Part shown: positions 42,851 to 52,024 of the stretch, one piece after another
Layout of the letters: each line of letters opens with the position of its first letter
Numbering within the stretch: the first letter of the stretch is position 1
Assembly: GCF_016424485.1 (NCBI RefSeq)
Contig: NZ_JAELUP010000097.1
Location: 1 to 64,000, forward strand
Reading direction: 5' to 3'
Source: Paenibacillus roseus
GTDB lineage: Bacteria; Bacillota; Bacilli; Paenibacillales; Paenibacillaceae
Length of the DNA stretch: 64,000 nucleotides
Notes under the pieces: model-generated
Databases searched by the model: none
Told to the model about the DNA's origin: nothing
What the model saw: only the letters and a program-made list of their open reading frames with translations
Made by a program: the position numbers and the translations under genes

Positions 42851-43717
42851 TCAAATAGCAGCACTGTGCTTTTTACGATATTGCAGCGGCGACAGGCCGG
42901 ATTGCTCCGAGAACGTTCTTGAAAAATGCGGTGTTTGCTTAAAGCCGGTCTCCGAGGCAATACGAGCAATCGGCCAGTCCGTCTTGATCAACAGCAGCTT
43001 GGCCTGGTCGACGCGATAATGCATCAAAAACTGCTGCGGCGTGTGGCCGTAAATATCAATCATGCAGCGGGCAATGTAATTCGGGTGAAGACCAAGCTCC
43101 TCGCCCAGCGATTTATTCGAAATCTGACTTTGATAGTTCCGTTTCAAATAGGCTGCCGCCCGCTCCGCAACATGGACGGATGTCGGCGCCGCATAGGAAC
43201 GCCACTCCTCTTCGATCAATTGCAGCAGCTTGACAAAGAGCTGCTGGCGCTGCCAGAAAGAGGCGGACACCGGACTATTGGCTGCCTGAATCAACTCATC
43301 CAGCAGTTCATCTGCCTCTTGGCTGCGGGTAAGCTTCATGCTCTTGGGCAGCCGAATCGCATACAGATAATGATCGCCGTGAAGACGCTCCTCCTGTCCG
43401 GGCTCGCATTCTTCCCATACGCCCGGCGTTTGAAAGTGAATCCAGTCAAAAACCGTTTCGGATCTGCAGCTTTCTCCGCCGCGATGCGGGCAATCCGGAC
43501 GGAGCAGCAGCAGTTGACCCGGCTCCAGCACCCAGGTATGACTGCCCTCCACAATCGAAAGTTGACCCTCACGCACATATAATAAATCAAATGTCCCACG
43601 GTTCGCACGGCTCGGATGGCGCTGCCCCGGCTCATAGCGGCGGCGGTCAGCCTCGATAAAGTAAGGCAGTGGCGGGGACAGAAAGGTTAGTATTGGCAAT
43701 GCTGTTGAAGCATTCAT
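42851..43717 (-). CDS. AraC-family regulator
   Basis: A 288-residue regulator: a cupin sensor (TFDLLYVREGQLSIVEGSHTWVLEPGQLLLLRPDCPHRGGE) and two C-terminal HTH motifs, ISNKSLGEELGLHPNYIARCMIDIYG and ARIASETGFKQTPHFSRTFSEQSGLSP. This form often controls sugar or polysaccharide genes in Paenibacillus. No obvious regulated gene is divergent; neighbours on both sides lie on the same strand. The start follows GAGGAG. The effector is unknown. Confidence 0.88.
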   Translation of the reverse strand: MNASTALPILTFLSPPLPYFIEADRRRYEPGQRHPSRANRGTFDLLYVREGQLSIVEGSHTWVLEPGQLLLLRPDCPHRGGESCRSETVFDWIHFQTPGVWEECEPGQEERLHGDHYLYAIRLPKSMKLTRSQEADELLDELIQAANSPVSASFWQRQQLFVKLLQLIEEEWRSYAAPTSVHVAERAAAYLKRNYQSQISNKSLGEELGLHPNYIARCMIDIYGHTPQQFLMHYRVDQAKLLLIKTDWPIARIASETGFKQTPHFSRTFSEQSGLSPLQYRKKHSAAI

Positions 43718-43856
43718 GGTGTTTCCTGCTCCTCTTCATTATTCACGCAAATCACAATCCTGTTCATTTCAGTCAATGTATACATACAATAGCTCGAATC
43801 GTCGAAGTTCGCACCTGGTGCGTCACACTTATCCAGCGTTCTGATATCTATATGCG

Positions 43857-44243
43857 TCAGGACTGACGGTGCGAGTTAAACTCAATGATATTCCCGTCCG
43901 GGTCCGTCACAAATACCTGATGCCAGCCTGTAATGCTGTCCGGTTTATTCTGATACGCAATTCCATGCTGCTCCAGCTTCCCGATGACATGCGACATGTC
44001 AGGAACTCTAAGCGCGAAATGTCCATCTCGTGTATCAATCTGGTCGGTCAGGCGCAACGTGCGAGCAGACTTGTGGACAATCAGATGAATCTGCATCGTC
44101 CCCACCTCATACCAGACGCCGGGAAAATCGAACGCCGGCCGCTCATCGCTCTCCTTCAGTCCCAGCACTTCACTATAAAAACGCATGGACCGCTCCAAAT
44201 CAGTCACGATAACCGCTGTATGATGAATGCTTTCGATATTCAT
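43857..44243 (-). CDS. VOC-family (glyoxalase-like) protein
   Basis: A 128-residue protein of two beta-alpha-beta-beta-beta units: MNIESIHHTAVIVTDLERSMRFYSEVLGLKES, and ALRVPDMSHVIGKLEQHGIAYQNK ending with VTDPDGNIIEFN. The His of HHTAV, His of QIHLIV and Glu of IIEF sit where VOC metals bind. Possible roles are isomerase, dioxygenase or drug-binding; none can be picked. ATG at 44243 is preceded by a modest AGGAT. It sits between the AraC gene and the carboxypeptidase gene on the same strand. Confidence 0.82.
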   Translation of the reverse strand: MNIESIHHTAVIVTDLERSMRFYSEVLGLKESDERPAFDFPGVWYEVGTMQIHLIVHKSARTLRLTDQIDTRDGHFALRVPDMSHVIGKLEQHGIAYQNKPDSITGWHQVFVTDPDGNIIEFNSHRQS

Positions 44244-44364
44244 TTGTCTTATCCTCCAGTACCCATGAAGCTATAAAAGATTCCTTGCGTGGTTGGATAA
44301 GTATATCATACTTTCGCAACGGTTTCGCCCTGATGCCGGCAACCATCCTTCGCTTATATCAAAC

Positions 44365-44430
44365 GTAAACGGCTTTGCCGTCCCTTGACGGCAAAACTTC
44401 GTTTCGTGGTAAATGCTTATATTTTAAAAA
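44365..44430. repeat. Dispersed repeat family 2, copy B
   Basis: GTAAACGGCTTTGCCGTCCC, TTGACGGCAAAACTTCGTTTC, then ATGCTTATATTTT. The inner GCCGTCCCTTGACGGC is a small hairpin. Confidence 0.5.
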
Positions 44431-44464
44431 AAGTTCCTCCTGCTCTGACGAACAAAAGGAACTT
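44424..44464 (-). terminator. Terminator of the M15 peptidase gene
   Basis: AAGTTCCT (44431-44438) pairs with AGGAACTT (44457-44464); minus-strand transcript exits into a U7 run. Confidence 0.7.
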
Positions 44465-44488
44465 CAATGTCATACACTTTCGCCAATA

Positions 44489-45370
44489 TTAGGGATTCGT
44501 AACCGGAACCGCGTCGTAGTACTCTTCCAAAGTAATACCCCGCTCGTTCATGTCCTTGGAGATCTCCGTACCTACATAGCGCAAATGCCATGGCTCATAT
44601 TTGTAGCCTGTAATGGAATCCTTGCCTTGCGGGTATCGGATAATAAAGCCGTACTCGTAAGCGTGCTTGGCAAGCCACTTTGCTTCCGGCGTACCTCCAA
44701 AACAATCCTCTGCTGCGCATTTGCCGTTGCTTGCCGACACATCGATCGCCAGCCCGGTCTCATGCTCGCTGTGGCCCGGAACAGCGCTGTAGGTCTTAGC
44801 CTTCTCTTCCCCGTCTTTTTTCACATAGCGCTCAAACAAAGCTTTTTGTGTCTGATGGGAACGATAAGCCGATACTCCGGCGAGGTAAATATTATCCTTT
44901 TCTGCGCCTGCAAACATCTCTTCGAGCGCGGCAGCAGCTTCCTTGCGCATCATCCGTTTTTCAATCTTGTCTTTAAAAGTGAACGGAACATCAGGATATA
45001 CGAGATCCGTTGGTGTATAATTCTCAGGCAGACTAAACTGCTTGTTGACAAGCACCGCGATACTCTTTGGATTGGAGGCCGCTTCTACCGCAGGGTCTTT
45101 CGGATTCTGAGAGCCCTGATTTCCCTTGCTGCCACCTTCGGCATTTGTGTTTTTGCCATCTGTGTTCTGATCGTCGGGAGCGCCGCCGTTTGTCTTTCCA
45201 TTTGATTCCCCCGTTTCCTCCAGTCCGCCAGCATTAGTAGCCGGCTTGTCTGCGCCTTCCTGTACCTGATCACTTTGATTATTTCCCGGTGCAGCCGGGC
45301 TGCTTGAGCAGGCCGAGAACAATACGGTACTAATCGCCAATGCAACAATCGTTATGATTAGTTTCTTCAT
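44489..45370 (-). CDS. D-Ala-D-Ala carboxypeptidase-like lipoprotein (M15B, VanY type)
   Basis: Trims the terminal D-Ala of peptidoglycan precursors or stem peptides, acting outside the membrane. The signal peptide ends at the lipobox FSAC (Cys21). A 70-residue linker rich in Asn, Gly, Asp and Pro precedes the M15B domain. Zinc and active-site motifs are SAYRSHQTQKALFE, PGHSEHETGLAIDVS (zinc His and Asp) and EPWHLRYVG. ATG at 45370 is preceded by GGGAGG. The linker is low-complexity and likely spans the wall. The substrate call follows the family. Confidence 0.88.
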   Translation of the reverse strand: MKKLIITIVALAISTVLFSACSSSPAAPGNNQSDQVQEGADKPATNAGGLEETGESNGKTNGGAPDDQNTDGKNTNAEGGSKGNQGSQNPKDPAVEAASNPKSIAVLVNKQFSLPENYTPTDLVYPDVPFTFKDKIEKRMMRKEAAAALEEMFAGAEKDNIYLAGVSAYRSHQTQKALFERYVKKDGEEKAKTYSAVPGHSEHETGLAIDVSASNGKCAAEDCFGGTPEAKWLAKHAYEYGFIIRYPQGKDSITGYKYEPWHLRYVGTEISKDMNERGITLEEYYDAVPVTNP

Positions 45371-45621
45371 TATAAAAAGTCCTCCCAAGTATGCCTTCCA
45401 TGTTACTCATTTTATCCAATCAAATTATACTTAACTTGTCTACCGTTCTGCAATAAAGGGATACTAGCTGTTCAGAGACAGCCAGAGCATATTTTCCTCA
45501 TGTCTCCAGCAGAACTTATTCGCATATGGGCCTGATTCCAATTCATGATGGCGGCAGGTATAATATATACAGACTTTATGGATGCAGCGGCATCCGAGCA
45601 GAACGAGAAGGTGGTTAATAT

Positions 45622-45828
45622 ATGGATTTCATTCTGGAAACAATGAGCGCCAAAATTGAATTTTTTGAAGCGTATGACCTGAGAACGCTGGAGAAGCGCA
45701 TCGATGAGCAAATCCAGATGAACAAAGCCCTCATGCTGGATGTGCATTCCGTCTCCCATCATGTCGTCTTCGATCCAGACCGCAGCAAAATGCTGTACAG
45801 CGCCGTGGTCCATTTCAAGAAAGCATAG
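45622..45828 (+). CDS. DUF2536 family protein (YrzA-like)
   Basis: A 68-residue soluble protein: MDFILETMSAKIEFFEAYDLRTLEKRIDEQIQMNKALMLDVHSVSHHVVFDPDRSKMLYSAVVHFKKA read in outline as helix, helix, then a beta-hairpin. Position-by-position it matches the YrzA/DUF2536 family of bacilli, including KIEFFEA, the DLRTLEKRI helix, HSVSHH and SAVVHFK. The function is unknown. AGAAGGTGG sits seven bases before the ATG. A solitary gene. Confidence 0.85.
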   Translation: MDFILETMSAKIEFFEAYDLRTLEKRIDEQIQMNKALMLDVHSVSHHVVFDPDRSKMLYSAVVHFKKA

Positions 45829-45997
45829 GCATTCATGCCTCAACTGGGCTTGTACATTCCGAATCCTCGAGAATCAGCCTTAGTATAACATATTGCTCCT
45901 AAAAGTCGAGATTGTGCTATTTAATCGTTTTCATATCTATACAGACATCCTCTTCTCCTGTACATTTAAGCCATATTCCGCTTGAGGAGGTTCTACC

Positions 45998-47962
45998 ATG
46001 CGATTTAGACAAGTTCATCTCGATTTTCATACCTCGGAAGCTATCTCCGGTATTGGAGCAGAGTTCGATAAAGCCCAGTTTCAGGCCATGTTAAAAGAAG
46101 GACATATCGACTCGATTACACTATTTGCCAAATGCCATCACGGCTGGGCCTACCACCCGACCAGTGCGAATGAAATACACCCGAATCTTGCTTTTGATCT
46201 TCTGGGCGCTCAAATTGAAGCTGCTCATGAAATTGGCGTCAAAACGCCCGTATACTTGTCCGCAGGGCTGGATGAAAAGCTGGCCCGCCGCCACCCGGAA
46301 TGGCTGCATCGCCTTCAGGATGAGAGAATTAATTGGACGAGAGACTTCTTGTCACCCGGCTACCATGAGTTCTGTCTGAATACTCCTTACCTGGATATCC
46401 TGCTGAATCAGGTGGAAGAAGTCACGCGGAACTATGATGTAGACGGCATCTTCCTCGATATCGTCGGGGCTCGCACCTGCTACTGTCAAAACTGTGTGGC
46501 GACGCTGCGCAGCAGAGGCCAGGACCCTCGGGACCGCGCTGCTGTTGTTGCACTCGGCGAAGAAGTGTATGCCAACTACACCCAAAAAATCAGAGAGCGG
46601 ATTCATGCTATTAAACCAGGAACTCCGATCTTCCATAACGGCAGTCATATTCGCAGAGGACGCAGAGATATGGCCCAGATGAACACGCATCTGGAGCTGG
46701 AATCCTTGCCTACGGGAGGATGGGGCTATGACCATTTCCCATTGTCCGCCCGCTATGTGCAGCAGATCGGGATGGACTACCTTGGAATGACGGGCAAGTT
46801 CCACCTGTCCTGGGGCGAATTCGGGGGGTATAAGCACCCGAATGCGCTGCGCTATGAAACGGCACTCAGCCTGGCGAACGGCGCACGCTGCTCGATCGGA
46901 GATCAACTCGCCCCTTCCGGCAAAATGGATGAGGCAACCTATCGGCTGATCGGAGCCGCCTACAGCGAAGTCGAACAGAAAGAAGGATGGTGCAAAGGCG
47001 TCGCCAATATTGCGGATGTCGCTCTGCTTTCCGCAGAAGCCGTTCCAAGCGGGCAAGAGGACGATCATTCCATTCAATCCGATCCCGGTGCAGTCCGCAT
47101 GCTGCTTGAAGGCAATCTTTTGTTTGACGTCATTGACACCGATGCTGATTTTTCGGCGTACAAGGTTATTATTCTGCCGGATAGAATTCGTCTGTCCGCG
47201 CAATTAGCGGACAAATTAACGCGCTACACAGCAAAAGGCGGCAAGCTGTTCGCTACAGGCGAGAGCGGCCTTAATGAAGCGGGCGACGCATTTGCCATTG
47301 ATTTGGGCGTGCGCTGGGTGTCGCCGTCCGCATTCAAGCCGGATTACTTCCGCCCGGACTTTAGCCTGCCGAGCCTTGGAACAGCTTCTTTCGTCATGTA
47401 CGAGCAAGGACAGCTGGTTGAACTGGCAGGGGCGCGATCTCTAGGCTTAAGAGAGAAACCGTATTTCAATCGCGATCTCTTTACTTTCTGCTCCCATCAG
47501 CATACGCCAAGCTCTGGTGAAGATGCAGGACCAGGAATGACCCTGCACGCGAACGGCATTTATCTGGGCTGGCCGGTATTCCATGAATATGCAACCAAGG
47601 GAAGCCTGCCGCTCAAAGAAATCGTTCTGCACGCTCTCCAGCTGCTGCTTGCCGATGAGCGTACCTTGCAGACAAGCCTGCCGGCTCAAGGCGTTACGAC
47701 GATCCAATACCAGCCGGAGCACGGTCGTTATGTGCATCACCTGCTCTACGCTTCCCCAGTGAAGCGCGGGAATGGGGTTGAAGTGATCGAGGATATTATT
47801 CCGCTCCTCGACATCAAATCAACAGTGAAGCTGCCAAGTCCGGTCAAGCGCGTCTATTTGGCGCCTCAAGGCGAGGAGCTTGCCTTCGAGCAGGACGGCA
47901 ATACGGTCAGCTATGTGCTGCCGCGGCTCGAATGCCATCAAATGGTCGTAATCGAGGCCTAA
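45998..47962 (+). CDS. Putative glycoside hydrolase (GHL6-like) with beta-galactosidase-trimerisation-type domain
   Basis: A 654-residue cytoplasmic protein without signal peptide. The N-terminal half is a TIM barrel: VHLDFHTSEAISGIGAEFD, SITLFAKCHHGWAYHPTS, VDGIFLDIVGARTCYCQNC with a likely catalytic Asp, and FHLSWGEFGGYKHPNALRYE with a possible acid. The central part (residues 350-500) resembles the amidotransferase-like trimerisation domain of GH42/GH29-related enzymes. It fits the hypothetical glycosyl hydrolase 6 group common in Paenibacillus; the sugar is unknown. Clean ribosome site GAGGAGG. The strong terminator after it is shared with the convergent hydrolase gene. Confidence 0.72.
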   Translation: MRFRQVHLDFHTSEAISGIGAEFDKAQFQAMLKEGHIDSITLFAKCHHGWAYHPTSANEIHPNLAFDLLGAQIEAAHEIGVKTPVYLSAGLDEKLARRHPEWLHRLQDERINWTRDFLSPGYHEFCLNTPYLDILLNQVEEVTRNYDVDGIFLDIVGARTCYCQNCVATLRSRGQDPRDRAAVVALGEEVYANYTQKIRERIHAIKPGTPIFHNGSHIRRGRRDMAQMNTHLELESLPTGGWGYDHFPLSARYVQQIGMDYLGMTGKFHLSWGEFGGYKHPNALRYETALSLANGARCSIGDQLAPSGKMDEATYRLIGAAYSEVEQKEGWCKGVANIADVALLSAEAVPSGQEDDHSIQSDPGAVRMLLEGNLLFDVIDTDADFSAYKVIILPDRIRLSAQLADKLTRYTAKGGKLFATGESGLNEAGDAFAIDLGVRWVSPSAFKPDYFRPDFSLPSLGTASFVMYEQGQLVELAGARSLGLREKPYFNRDLFTFCSHQHTPSSGEDAGPGMTLHANGIYLGWPVFHEYATKGSLPLKEIVLHALQLLLADERTLQTSLPAQGVTTIQYQPEHGRYVHHLLYASPVKRGNGVEVIEDIIPLLDIKSTVKLPSPVKRVYLAPQGEELAFEQDGNTVSYVLPRLECHQMVVIEA

Positions 47963-47970
47963 AAAAGAAC

Positions 47971-48020
47971 AGCGCCCGCTCTCGTCTTGGTCTCTGACCT
48001 ATTGACGAAGCGGGCGCTTC
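47971..48020. terminator. Bidirectional terminator between the two glycoside hydrolase genes
   Basis: AGCGCCCGCT...CGTC (47971-47985) pairs with GACG...AGCGGGCGCT (48004-48018), flanked by A residues on one side and TTCTTT on the other. Confidence 0.85.
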
Positions 48021-48026
48021 TTTAGT

Positions 48027-49700
48027 TTAAAAAGAACGATAATAGGAGCGCAATGCGTCCTTGATGCCGAGCGGATTTTTACGAATATCTTTGGCGCTGA
48101 AGAAGACATCGCCTTTTACTTCCGGGTACCGTTCATTATATTTGAGCTGATTAATAATTTCCTGTGCGCTTTGCCAGCCGGCTTCCTTCGTCCCCAGCTT
48201 ATAAGGCGCGTGTCCGATGTACAGGTCAACGCCCGTCCCCTTAACCTCTTGCACCCACCAATCGACCAGCTTGTCATAGCGGGCAGCGGAGAACGACATG
48301 CTCCAGTAAATCTGCGGATTAATGTAATCAACCCAACCTTGTCTGATCCAGGTCCGAACATCAGCATACATGCTGTCGTAAGTCGTAACACCCGCCTTCG
48401 TATCGGAACCGGTCTTGTCTACCGACTGGTTGCGCCACACGCCGAACGGGCTAATGCCGTACCGCACCTTCGGCTTGACTGCATGGATGGCCGCCCCCAG
48501 ATCGCGGACAAACGCATTAATGTTGCCGCGGCGCCAGTCCGCTTTGGACACGACTTTATCCGAATTGTAGGCCTGGAAGGTATGGTTATCGGCAAACTCG
48601 ACATTGGTCGGGTAAAAATAATCATCCAGATGAACCCCGTCAATATTGTAGCCGTTCACGACTTCCATAATCGTATTCATAATATGCTGACGAGCCTCCG
48701 GGATACCCGGATTGATGTACAGCTTGCCTCCGGCATTGACAATCCATTCCGGCTGCCGCTTCACCACGTGGCCGTTAGTCAGCTGTTCGATTTTCGCATC
48801 GACGCTTGCCCGGAACGGATTGAACCACGCATGGAACTCCATCCCTCGCTTGTGCGTTTCATCAATCATGAAGGCAAGCGGGTCATAATCAGGAGCCAGC
48901 CCCTGGACACCGGTCAGATATTTGGACCAGGGAACAAGGAGCGACGGGTAAAGCGCATCGCTCGCAGGGCGAACCTGAACGAATACAGCATTCATCCCGA
49001 TCTCCTGAATATCATCGAGAAGCTGCCGGAACTCCTCCATTTGCTTGAGAGATTTCCCGTAAGAGCCTTGGGACGGCCAATCCAAATTGTAGACGGTAGA
49101 TACCCATACACCGCGGAGTGCTTTCCCCGGTGTGTCCCCGCCGGATGGAACATCCCCTCCCGGAAGATTGCCCGGATTGCCTTCAGATGGCTGCCCGCCT
49201 GACGCAGGGTCGCCATCAGCACCAGAGGATGGCTGAGAGGGCTCTCCATTCCCTTCGGTTGTCAATGTAATAAGCTGCTCCTTTTGATTCCAATTGACAT
49301 TTAGCCCCAGCGTCTCGCCTACGAATCGCAGCGGCACCATCGTGCGCCCTGCTTTCAGATCAACCGTTGCATCCAAATCCACGCGGCTGTCGTTCACAAG
49401 CGCAAAGCGGCCGCCGCGTTTCATGACAATGAGCTTGTCTGCTCCGCCCTGGATCGTCACCTGCTGCTCCTTTTGATTCCAGCGAACGGTTGCCCCCAGT
49501 TCCTCGCTAATAATGCGCAGCGGTACCATCGTTACATTCGCCGCCGGGATGATGTAGGGGGCTGCATCGCTTGCTATCGTCTTTCCGTCCAGTACAATTC
49601 GAATCCCGCCAGCAGCTCCGGCTGTTTGCCCTGCCGGCAATGCGAGCGTCAAAAACATAGTCGCCAGTATCAGCCAGGCGACCCACTTCCTTACCATCAT
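48027..49700 (-). CDS. Secreted family-10-type glycosyl hydrolase with copper-amine-oxidase-like N-terminal domains
   Basis: A 557-residue exported protein. A signal peptide ends near AGQTAGAA. Residues 35-150 are two copies of a copper-amine-oxidase N-like module (VPLRIISEELGATVRWNQKEQQVTI and VPLRFVGETLGLNVNWNQKEQLITL), typical surface-domain units of Paenibacillus. A Gly/Ser/Pro linker leads to a GHL10-type TIM barrel: LRGVWVSTVYNLDWPS, GMNAVFVQVRPASDALY, FHAWFNPFRAS, DGVHLDDYFYP, RYGISPFGVWRN and INPQIYWS. Related enzymes act on wall or exopolysaccharides. A substrate cannot be assigned. Confidence 0.82.
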   Translation of the reverse strand: MMVRKWVAWLILATMFLTLALPAGQTAGAAGGIRIVLDGKTIASDAAPYIIPAANVTMVPLRIISEELGATVRWNQKEQQVTIQGGADKLIVMKRGGRFALVNDSRVDLDATVDLKAGRTMVPLRFVGETLGLNVNWNQKEQLITLTTEGNGEPSQPSSGADGDPASGGQPSEGNPGNLPGGDVPSGGDTPGKALRGVWVSTVYNLDWPSQGSYGKSLKQMEEFRQLLDDIQEIGMNAVFVQVRPASDALYPSLLVPWSKYLTGVQGLAPDYDPLAFMIDETHKRGMEFHAWFNPFRASVDAKIEQLTNGHVVKRQPEWIVNAGGKLYINPGIPEARQHIMNTIMEVVNGYNIDGVHLDDYFYPTNVEFADNHTFQAYNSDKVVSKADWRRGNINAFVRDLGAAIHAVKPKVRYGISPFGVWRNQSVDKTGSDTKAGVTTYDSMYADVRTWIRQGWVDYINPQIYWSMSFSAARYDKLVDWWVQEVKGTGVDLYIGHAPYKLGTKEAGWQSAQEIINQLKYNERYPEVKGDVFFSAKDIRKNPLGIKDALRSYYRSF

Positions 49701-49953
49701 GTTTGTCCGTTTCCTCCTGCTTGTGTTTTTTTGGACGTTGCTTACGCTTTAGCAAACCTTTCCTGTATTCTTAGACGCCTTTTCTGTCCATTTGTTGCTT
49801 GCAGCCGGAAAATAGATAGAAGACTCGCTTTAGTCCAGGACAAATACCGGACCTAAGGCCAGTGCTGCCGCTGTACTTAGGTCTGTCTTCTTTTGCGGCA
49901 ATTTGTATTACGATAGGACAACAACTATAAATGATCATGTAAAGGAGATACAT

Positions 49954-51957
49954 ATGTCAAAACGTTCACGGATTCGCAAGGCCCATCTCCCGTGGGTGCT
50001 ATCCGCTTTCGCCCTGCTGCTCACCACGGTATCTGCCGCTGCCGAAGCCTCGGCTGAACAGGTTCACAGAGGGCCTGTGGACCCGAAAGAAGCGGAAGTA
50101 TTTGCGGACAGCTTTTTTGAACGACCGGATGTCAAAAAATTAAACGTCCCGGGTGCAGCCATTGTTATCGTCAAAGACGGCAAGATCATTTTAGAAAAAG
50201 GATACGGGCTGGCGGATATCGAGAAGAACATACCGGTCGATCCCAAATCCACCGTATTTCGTGTAGGTTCGATCTCCAAAGCGGTAACGGCTAGTGCGGT
50301 CATGCAACTGGTGGAGAACCATCAAATTGAGTTGAACAAGGATATCAATACCTATATGGGCAGTATTCGGACAATTAGCCGCTTTTCCGAGCCGGTGACG
50401 ATGGAGCATCTGCTGACGCACTCCGCAGGATTCGATTTTACGGAGCCTAATCTCAGAGATGTCAGCTTCGACCTGAGCAAATCTGCCGATCTGAAAGATT
50501 ATGTAGCTAAAAACATGCCGACCGTAGTGAGGAAGCCGGGAGAATCCTACAACTACGATAATTTTGCTTCGATGCTGCAAGGCTATATTGTACAAAACGT
50601 GACCGGCACGCCATTTCACCGGTATATGGACGAGAACATCTTCGCCCCTCTGGGTATGGCAAACAGCGGATTCATCATGACCCCGGATATTCGTTCCAGG
50701 CTGGCAACCGGATATGATCCCCACGGGAAGGCTTACCCGCCCTATACGACAATACCGACAGAGCTGCCCCAGGGAGGCCTGTTCTCAACAGCAGACGATA
50801 TGTCCAAGTTCATGCTCGCTCACCTGAATAGCGGCACGTATGACGGCAAGCGAATTCTGGAGGAACAGACGACAAAAGACATGCACCGTATACATCTGTC
50901 GCTAAATTCGAAGTTCCCGGTCATGGGCTATGGCTTCGACATGTCCGGCAAAAGCAGCTTCAATGGCCAAACTGTCATTGGCAAAGGCGGCAATATTCAT
51001 GGCTATTCCTCAAGAATATGGCTCTTGCCAGAGCAAAATACAGGTGTATTCATCGCTGCCAATGCGATTACAAACTTGCGCGATGTCTGGTTCGACGCGT
51101 TCATGGATCATTACTTTCCGGCTGAAGCCGAACAATTCGCCCCATGGAAGCCAACCCGGGCCGAGCTTGCGAAATTCGCAGGTTTGTACAGCCAGTTGCG
51201 TACCAAAACGACGCTGACCCAAGTAACAGCGACGCCGGACGGCAAGCTGACCGTAGAAGATTCTGTATTCGGGAAGCATGTCCTTACGCAAGTGGATGAT
51301 TTGCTATTCAAAGACGAGGACGGCAAGCTGCTGGCTTTCCAAGCGAATATGGACGGATCAATCGGCTACCTGCAATACCGCTATGAACTGAGCACATCGA
51401 AAAAGCTGGAAATTCCGCAGCCATTCTCCGATGTCAGCGAGCAAAGCCCCTACGCCTCATCGATTGAATATTTGCAGTTGCTCGGATTTTTGGAAGGCAA
51501 GAGCGACGGCACATGGGGAGCGGCAAAGCCAATCACACGCGGAGAATTCGCTGATTTGGCTGTTAAATCCCTGTTCATGCTTCCGTCCAAAGAACCTGTC
51601 GTTTTCAAGGATGTGAAGAATCATCCTGCTGCCGCAGCAGTCCAGACGTTGTATGAGCTCGGCATCGTCAACGGTCGCCCGGGCGCTGCTTTCCAGCAGG
51701 ATAGGGCGATTACCCGTCAGGAAGCAGCCGCTATTCTCAGCCGCATGATGCAGCTTCAAGGTGTTGAGCCGATGGACGCGAAGCTTGCTGGCGCAACTGA
51801 CGCGTGGGCAGTAGACAGCGTAAAGCTGGTTGTAGCGCTTGGCCTTTACGGACCCGAGGCGATTCAGAATGCCAGTGGCGCAATCAACTACAACTCCAGA
51901 CAGTCGATGTTGCGTCAGGAAGCAGCGATTATGTTTGCCAAGGCGCTTCAACTTTAA
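49954..51957 (+). CDS. Secreted class-C beta-lactamase-like serine hydrolase with S-layer-homology domains
   Basis: A 667-residue surface protein. The signal peptide (RKAHLPWVLSAFALLLTTVSAAAEASA) is followed by a beta-lactamase-family catalytic domain with SISK (Ser106, Lys109) and YDN (Tyr201, Asn203), plus HGYSSRIW as a KTG equivalent. The C-terminal 170 residues hold about three SLH repeats (PFSDVSEQSPYASSIEYLQLLGFLEGKSDGTW..., VVFKDVKNHPAAAAVQTLYELGIVNGRPG..., WAVDSVKLVVALGLYG), which attach the protein to wall polymers. The enzyme could be a DD-peptidase or esterase. ATG at 49954 follows AAAGGAGA. A strong terminator follows. Confidence 0.88.
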   Translation: MSKRSRIRKAHLPWVLSAFALLLTTVSAAAEASAEQVHRGPVDPKEAEVFADSFFERPDVKKLNVPGAAIVIVKDGKIILEKGYGLADIEKNIPVDPKSTVFRVGSISKAVTASAVMQLVENHQIELNKDINTYMGSIRTISRFSEPVTMEHLLTHSAGFDFTEPNLRDVSFDLSKSADLKDYVAKNMPTVVRKPGESYNYDNFASMLQGYIVQNVTGTPFHRYMDENIFAPLGMANSGFIMTPDIRSRLATGYDPHGKAYPPYTTIPTELPQGGLFSTADDMSKFMLAHLNSGTYDGKRILEEQTTKDMHRIHLSLNSKFPVMGYGFDMSGKSSFNGQTVIGKGGNIHGYSSRIWLLPEQNTGVFIAANAITNLRDVWFDAFMDHYFPAEAEQFAPWKPTRAELAKFAGLYSQLRTKTTLTQVTATPDGKLTVEDSVFGKHVLTQVDDLLFKDEDGKLLAFQANMDGSIGYLQYRYELSTSKKLEIPQPFSDVSEQSPYASSIEYLQLLGFLEGKSDGTWGAAKPITRGEFADLAVKSLFMLPSKEPVVFKDVKNHPAAAAVQTLYELGIVNGRPGAAFQQDRAITRQEAAAILSRMMQLQGVEPMDAKLAGATDAWAVDSVKLVVALGLYGPEAIQNASGAINYNSRQSMLRQEAAIMFAKALQL

Positions 51958-51959
51958 AA

Positions 51960-52010
51960 ACCCGTCCCGCATACAGCCTTGTGCAGACTGAATGCGGGAC
52001 GGGTCTTTTT
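51960..52010. terminator. Bidirectional terminator between the SLH hydrolase and alcohol dehydrogenase genes
   Basis: ACCCGTCCCGCAT (51960-51972) pairs with ATGCGGGACGGGT (51992-52004), followed by CTTTTT. Confidence 0.9.
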
Positions 52011-52024
52011 GCATCTATAATAGA

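Noticed and set aside
46352..47203. 283-codon minus frame opposite the GHL6-like gene
   Set aside because: Antisense shadow without start signals.
48171..49202. 343-codon plus frame opposite the GHL10-type hydrolase gene
   Set aside because: Antisense shadow; sense frame has signal peptide and clear domains.
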